A DNA stretch of 64,000 nucleotides from Dictyobacter aurantiacus (GTDB taxonomy: Bacteria; Chloroflexota; Ktedonobacteria; Ktedonobacterales; Ktedonobacteraceae): NCBI RefSeq assembly GCF_003967515.1, contig NZ_BIFQ01000001.1, positions 5,890,001 through 5,954,000 on the forward strand. Direction: 5' to 3'. The notes below the pieces were generated by a model. It saw only the letters and a list, made by a program, of their open reading frames with translations. It had not been told where the DNA came from and ran no database searches. A program made the position numbers and the translations under genes. Shown here one piece after another: positions 59,242-64,000 of this stretch; position 1 is the first letter of the stretch; the number at the start of each line of letters is the position of its first letter.

Positions 59242-59961
59242 ATGATTAGCTTGCCTGAAATGTTATTACGACTCATCGTATCGATGCTGCTGGGAGGGAT
59301 CATTGGGTGGGAGCGGGAGTATAGTGAGCACCATGCGGGGGTGCGCACCAGTGCCCTGGTGGCGCTTGGAACAACGCTGTTCACCATCATCTCCGTCTAT
59401 GGCTTCTATGATCTGTTGAATCTGCCGCATATCCAGCTCGATCCATCGCGTGTCGCCTCTTATATTGTAGCGGGCATCGGTTTCCTGGGAGGAGGAGCCA
59501 TCTACTTCCGGCAGGATCTGCAGAAAGTCAGGGGACTGACCTCGGCCGCCTCGGTCTGGGTGGTGGCTGCCATCGCCATGGCCTGTGGCGTTGGCTTCTT
59601 GATCGAGGCCGCCATCACCACCCTGCTGGTCTTATTTATCCTGATCGGCATGCGTTACGTGGAAGCCAGGTTTCTGCCATTCAGGAGCCAGCACCTGCAG
59701 GAATTGTTTATCCGCTTCGTGGATGCCGAAGAAGGCGCCCTGCTTGGGAAGATCTATGATACCCTGAGTGCTCTGCACATAGAGATCGTGCGGATCGACA
59801 TCTACACCCAGAAGACCGAGCAAGGCACCGAGCACAAACTGGATATCGATTGCCATGTCAGGGACGCGCACGCGATGATGCAGGCCATCGACCAGTTGCG
59901 CGCCATCAAAGGGATTCAGGATATCAAATTCTCAACCAGAAAAGGCCTCAGCGTTGATTAG
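59242..59961 (+). CDS. MgtC/SapB-family membrane protein
   Basis: A 239-residue protein with four to five transmembrane helices in the first 140 residues and a soluble ACT-like domain after that. Family signatures: LGGIIGWEREYSEHHAGVRTSALVALG, YIVAGIGFLGGGAIYF and VRGLTSAASVWVVAAIAMACG. MgtC proteins support growth at low Mg2+ or inhibit F-type ATP synthase; the C-terminal domain is often regulatory. Starts at ATG 59242. Convergent with the GNAT gene across 19 bases. Confidence 0.9.
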   Translation: MISLPEMLLRLIVSMLLGGIIGWEREYSEHHAGVRTSALVALGTTLFTIISVYGFYDLLNLPHIQLDPSRVASYIVAGIGFLGGGAIYFRQDLQKVRGLTSAASVWVVAAIAMACGVGFLIEAAITTLLVLFILIGMRYVEARFLPFRSQHLQELFIRFVDAEEGALLGKIYDTLSALHIEIVRIDIYTQKTEQGTEHKLDIDCHVRDAHAMMQAIDQLRAIKGIQDIKFSTRKGLSVD

Positions 59962-59980
59962 CCCATCAGTTCACGCCTGG

Positions 59981-60481
59981 TCAGGTCAATGAGGGCAGGA
60001 TCTTCTCCATGATAATGACATCGACCCAGCGATCATCGATCCGTCCCTGTTCATGGTAGACGCCGACGCGCTGAAAACCATGCTTTTCGTATAGCCTTAA
60101 GCCTGCTTTATTATGCGGGAAGGCGGCCAGGACCAGTTTATGGTAGCCGAGGGCCGCAGCTTGTATCTCAAGCGCGCTCAGCAACGCGTCGCCGATACCT
60201 CGGCCGCGTTGCTGGCGATCGACATAGATGGAGAAGTCCGCCACGTAGTCGTAGGCGGGGCGCGGATTGAAGGAGTTGAGTGAGCCCCAGCCCACGACCG
60301 TGCCCTCTGTATCGACGGCAACGATGACGGGGTGGCGCGGACCACGCGCCGCCAACCACTCGGCCCGCTCCTCGGGTGTGCGCAGTTGTGTCTCCAGAGT
60401 CGCCGAGCGATCTTCAATCCCCTGATTATAGATCGACGCGATCAACGTCGTATCCTCAAGTATGGCAGCGCGAATTTCCAA
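59981..60481 (-). CDS. GNAT-family N-acetyltransferase (phosphinothricin acetyltransferase-like)
   Basis: A 166-residue acetyltransferase. The acetyl-CoA loop is VDRQQRGRGIGDALLSAL (about residues 87-104). The start IRAAILEDTTLIASIYNQGI, the middle VVGWGSLNSFNPRPAYDYVADFSIYV and the end GLRLYEKHGFQRVGVYHEQG match the Pat/Bar branch, which acetylates phosphinothricin or methionine sulfoximine. In most bacteria the natural substrate is methionine sulfone-like. Starts at ATG 60481. Confidence 0.88.
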   Translation of the reverse strand: MEIRAAILEDTTLIASIYNQGIEDRSATLETQLRTPEERAEWLAARGPRHPVIVAVDTEGTVVGWGSLNSFNPRPAYDYVADFSIYVDRQQRGRGIGDALLSALEIQAAALGYHKLVLAAFPHNKAGLRLYEKHGFQRVGVYHEQGRIDDRWVDVIIMEKILPSLT

Positions 60482-60528
60482 GATTATATGGTTTCCCTTC
60501 TATGAATGTGTCTTACTCTCGTCACTCT

Positions 60529-60632
60529 GGGGGCACATGAACGCCCCCGCACGCGCGGCCGCTGCGCAGCCGCGCTGATTTTATCTGTTGGTGCATGGAG
60601 GGCGCATTCGCGCCCTCCATGCACCAACAGAT
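60529..60632. repeat. large palindromic element, copy 4
   Basis: GGGGGCACATGAACGCCCCCGCAC...GCGGCCGCTGCGCAGCCGC, then a 23-bp perfect hairpin, 60583-60605 with 60610-60632, loop ATTC, apex GGAGGGCGC. The outer arm (ATCTGTTGGTGCATGG) partly resembles that of copy 1. Confidence 0.85.
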
Positions 60633-60790
60633 GGAAAGATGGTGAGTATGCTCTTTCTCTCCATGCACCAACAGATGGAAAGATGGTGAGTAGCTCTTTC
60701 TCTCCATGCACCAACAGATGGAAAGATGGTGAGTAGCTCTTTCTCTCCATGCACCAACAGATGGAAAGATGGTGAGGTATGCTCTTTCTC
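60616..60790. repeat. 43-44-bp tandem repeat made from the palindrome arm
   Basis: Four units starting at 60616, 60660, 60703 and 60746, each TCCATGCACCAACAGATGG, then AAAGATGGTGAG, then GCTCTTTCTC. The first 17 bases of each unit equal the right arm of copy 4. As at 56528, one arm of the element has been multiplied downstream. Confidence 0.9.
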
Positions 60791-61047
60791 TTATAGTGGA
60801 GTTTGCTCTCATTTATCATAATCAATAATACCCTTCGTGTCTATGCCAGAACCTTGATTTTTAGCCACAAAGTTGATTATGCTTGTTAAGTGCGGATATT
60901 CTGTTTTCCCAGGAGTGGGTGTGCCGCCATTCCTGATGCAGCGCGACTCCATTTTTTATGTCCTGCACGTGCCCTGGCGAGGCATACATAATACAAAGGT
61001 ACACGGATGTACCATTGTCTATTTGTATAGAGAAAGAGAGCAAGGAA

Positions 61048-61962
61048 ATGCGAAAACCTCTATCCCTCTTGTGGCGTGTTTCTCCTCTATTTGTTGCAGC
61101 CATCCTGATGGCGCTATTTGGCGTTGTGCAAACGACGCACGCGGCGCGAAGCTGGCCAACCTATCAGTCTGGCGCGAGCGGAGAGAATGTGCGCTCCATT
61201 CAATATATGCTTGCACAGCGTGGATATAGCCTGACGGTCGATGGGCAGTTTGGCCCGGCTACGGCCTCTGTCGTAAAGAGCTTCCAGAGCAACAGTGGCT
61301 TATCGGTGGATGGCATTGTGGGTTCACAAACCTGGGAAAAGCTGATTGTGACGACCCAGAATGGGAGTAATGGAGATGCCGTCACAGCCCTGCAGCGCCA
61401 GTTAAACGCACACGGCGCTAGTCTGACGGTCGATGGCTCTTTTGGTCCGGCAACCGAAGCGGCGGTGAAGAGCTTTCAGAGCAGCAATGGCTTGAGCGCC
61501 GATGGCATCGCGGGACTGGACACCTGGAGTCGGCTGGTTGGTGGCAGTGGAAGTGGTGGCAGCGAGGGAGACAAGCTGACGCAGAGCCAGGCCGCGAGCA
61601 TGTTGAGCAATGCGGGCATCAGCGTCACATCCTCGGGTGGTTGTACTGACCGCTATAACTCATCCTGTACCTCGCTTGACCAGATCCGACGAGGTACCAT
61701 TGATGGGGTTATCGCGTTCAAGAACGCCAGCGGATGCGCGATCACCATCACGGGCGGCACTGAAACAGGACACGCCAGTGGCACCTACTCCCACTGGAAC
61801 GGTTACAAAGTGGATGTTGCACATACGACCTGTGTGACGGACTATATCCACACCCACTTCACTTACAAAGGGCTGCGTGGCGATGGAGCACCGATGTATG
61901 ACGACGCCTCAGGAAACCGTTACGCCGATGAAGGTTCTCACTGGGACATCACCTACTACTAA
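61048..61962 (+). CDS. Secreted cell-wall hydrolase: two peptidoglycan-binding domains and an M15-like peptidase
   Basis: A 304-residue exported protein. Signal peptide: RKPLSLLWRVSPLFVAAILM to cleavage near THAAR. Two PG-binding-1 domains follow (about residues 38-95 and 100-158), each ending in the pattern SVDGIVGSQTWEKL or SADGIAGLDTWSRL. The C-terminal 130 residues resemble M15 zinc peptidases: SHWNGYKVDV (the SxHxxGxxxD motif) and DEGSHWDI with Glu and the last zinc-binding His. Expected action is cutting peptide cross-links in peptidoglycan outside the cell. The ATG at 61048 gives the clean signal peptide. Confidence 0.82.
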   Translation: MRKPLSLLWRVSPLFVAAILMALFGVVQTTHAARSWPTYQSGASGENVRSIQYMLAQRGYSLTVDGQFGPATASVVKSFQSNSGLSVDGIVGSQTWEKLIVTTQNGSNGDAVTALQRQLNAHGASLTVDGSFGPATEAAVKSFQSSNGLSADGIAGLDTWSRLVGGSGSGGSEGDKLTQSQAASMLSNAGISVTSSGGCTDRYNSSCTSLDQIRRGTIDGVIAFKNASGCAITITGGTETGHASGTYSHWNGYKVDVAHTTCVTDYIHTHFTYKGLRGDGAPMYDDASGNRYADEGSHWDITYY

Positions 61963-62014
61963 ACCGCCGTTGCCTGGCGCTTAAAAGGGAGGTGTTGTGC
62001 AAGGGTGAGGATGT

Positions 62015-62060
62015 GCGGTTGGCGCGACTGTGCCGATAGTGCACGGTTCGCGCCAACCGC
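62015..62060. terminator. bidirectional hairpin between convergent genes
   Basis: The arms GCGGTTGGCGCGA (62015-62027) and its complement (62048-62060) pair perfectly. An inner GTGC/GCAC helix extends the stem. It separates the convergent cell-wall hydrolase and pgi genes. Confidence 0.65.
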
Positions 62061-62095
62061 TAGGCGTTGATGTCCCCTGGTGGTTGGATGACGGG

Positions 62096-63727
<1,632 letters not shown>

Positions 63728-64000
63728 CTATCAATCTCCTCTATAAAACAAAGTTTCTGGTCTCATTGATTGCTTCTGCATACTGCATAAGTGACCCCTG
63801 TGAGTATATCACTGTTTAACACGAAGCTGCGCGCGCCAGGGCTACAATCCCATGGGAAACAGGTGGACTGTAGACTCTTGTTGCATTTGAAAGCCTGCTA
63901 TTTTTAGCATGTGTTACAAATAAAATGTGTTACAATAGGCTCAGCGAGAAAGACGTGGTCTTTTTTCCTCCCGCCTTCGGTGGGGAGGGAGAGGGAGGGA
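63728..64000. other. intergenic region at window end
   Basis: No gene. A direct repeat ATGTGTTACAA occurs at 63909-63919 and 63925-63935. The stretch ends in a T-run followed by CCTCCC...GGGAGG around TTCG (63967-63988), which looks like a hairpin, and then a purine-rich run at the window edge. Confidence 0.4.

Noticed and set aside
60616-60790. CRISPR array or repeat-protein gene
   Set aside because: Units are identical throughout with no spacers, and the open frames across them have no ribosome-binding site and exist only because of the periodic sequence.

Overview
The window looks like a chromosomal segment from a Chloroflexota bacterium of the Ktedonobacteria type. This is inferred from gene style, not from a marker gene. 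The clues are a Ser/Thr kinase fused to WD40 blades, a cyclase/NB-ARC/TPR signalling giant, several HtrA proteases, clustered Gfo/Idh/MocA oxidoreductases, phytanoyl-CoA-type dioxygenases, DinB and LLM oxidoreductases, and very many short dispersed palindromes. No rRNA, ordinary tRNA gene, prophage or CRISPR array was seen.

Layout. 0-10 kb: the 5' end of a PAS protein, the cyclase/ATPase/TPR regulator, a HAD hydrolase, an inositol-phosphatase homologue, a cupin, a radical SAM protein, a membrane protein and the WD40 kinase. 10-19 kb: a tightly overlapping minus-strand operon encoding a 1664-residue helical-repeat protein, a J-domain-like protein, a GrpE-like protein, an extended Hsp70 and a zinc-ribbon/TPR protein. 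19-26 kb: DinB, LysR, two unknowns, two Gfo/Idh/MocA enzymes, and an Rrf2 regulator divergent from an AhpD-like protein. 26.3-29.7 kb: a 3367-bp mobile element with 60-bp terminal inverted repeats, a DDE transposase and a beta-lactamase-like passenger; it has replaced the 3' end of an HtrA gene. 29.6-35 kb: three HtrA-type proteases with TerC and DedA membrane proteins. 37-40 kb: a second sugar-metabolism cluster.

40.5-45.9 kb is the most striking region. A 72-residue, Gly-ending, possibly ubiquitin-like protein is followed by five tandem structured RNAs, then a Ro60 (TROVE + vWA) orthologue, a stand-alone vWA protein, an unknown protein and a ThiF/E1-like protein, all on the plus strand. The RNAs have the Y RNA signature (a long end-to-end helix with UCCRAY on the 5' strand and RACUY on the 3' strand). 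At least three carry a circularly permuted tRNA-like module of the YrlA kind. The locus therefore reads as a Ro60/Y RNA particle linked to a candidate ubiquitin-like activation pathway.

46-64 kb: two PhyH-type dioxygenases around a MOSC protein, AraC and TetR regulators, a nucleotidyltransferase, Tag glycosylase, a UgpB-type ABC importer whose first permease carries an in-frame UGA, an LLM oxidoreductase, an aldo/keto reductase, MgtC, GNAT, a secreted M15-like cell-wall hydrolase and Pgi. Four large palindromic elements with the same architecture but different arm sequences lie in this part, two of them followed by tandem repeats built from one arm.

Start codons were moved from the longest open frame wherever a ribosome-binding site or family alignment supported it. 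All functional calls come from reading motifs; no database search was run.
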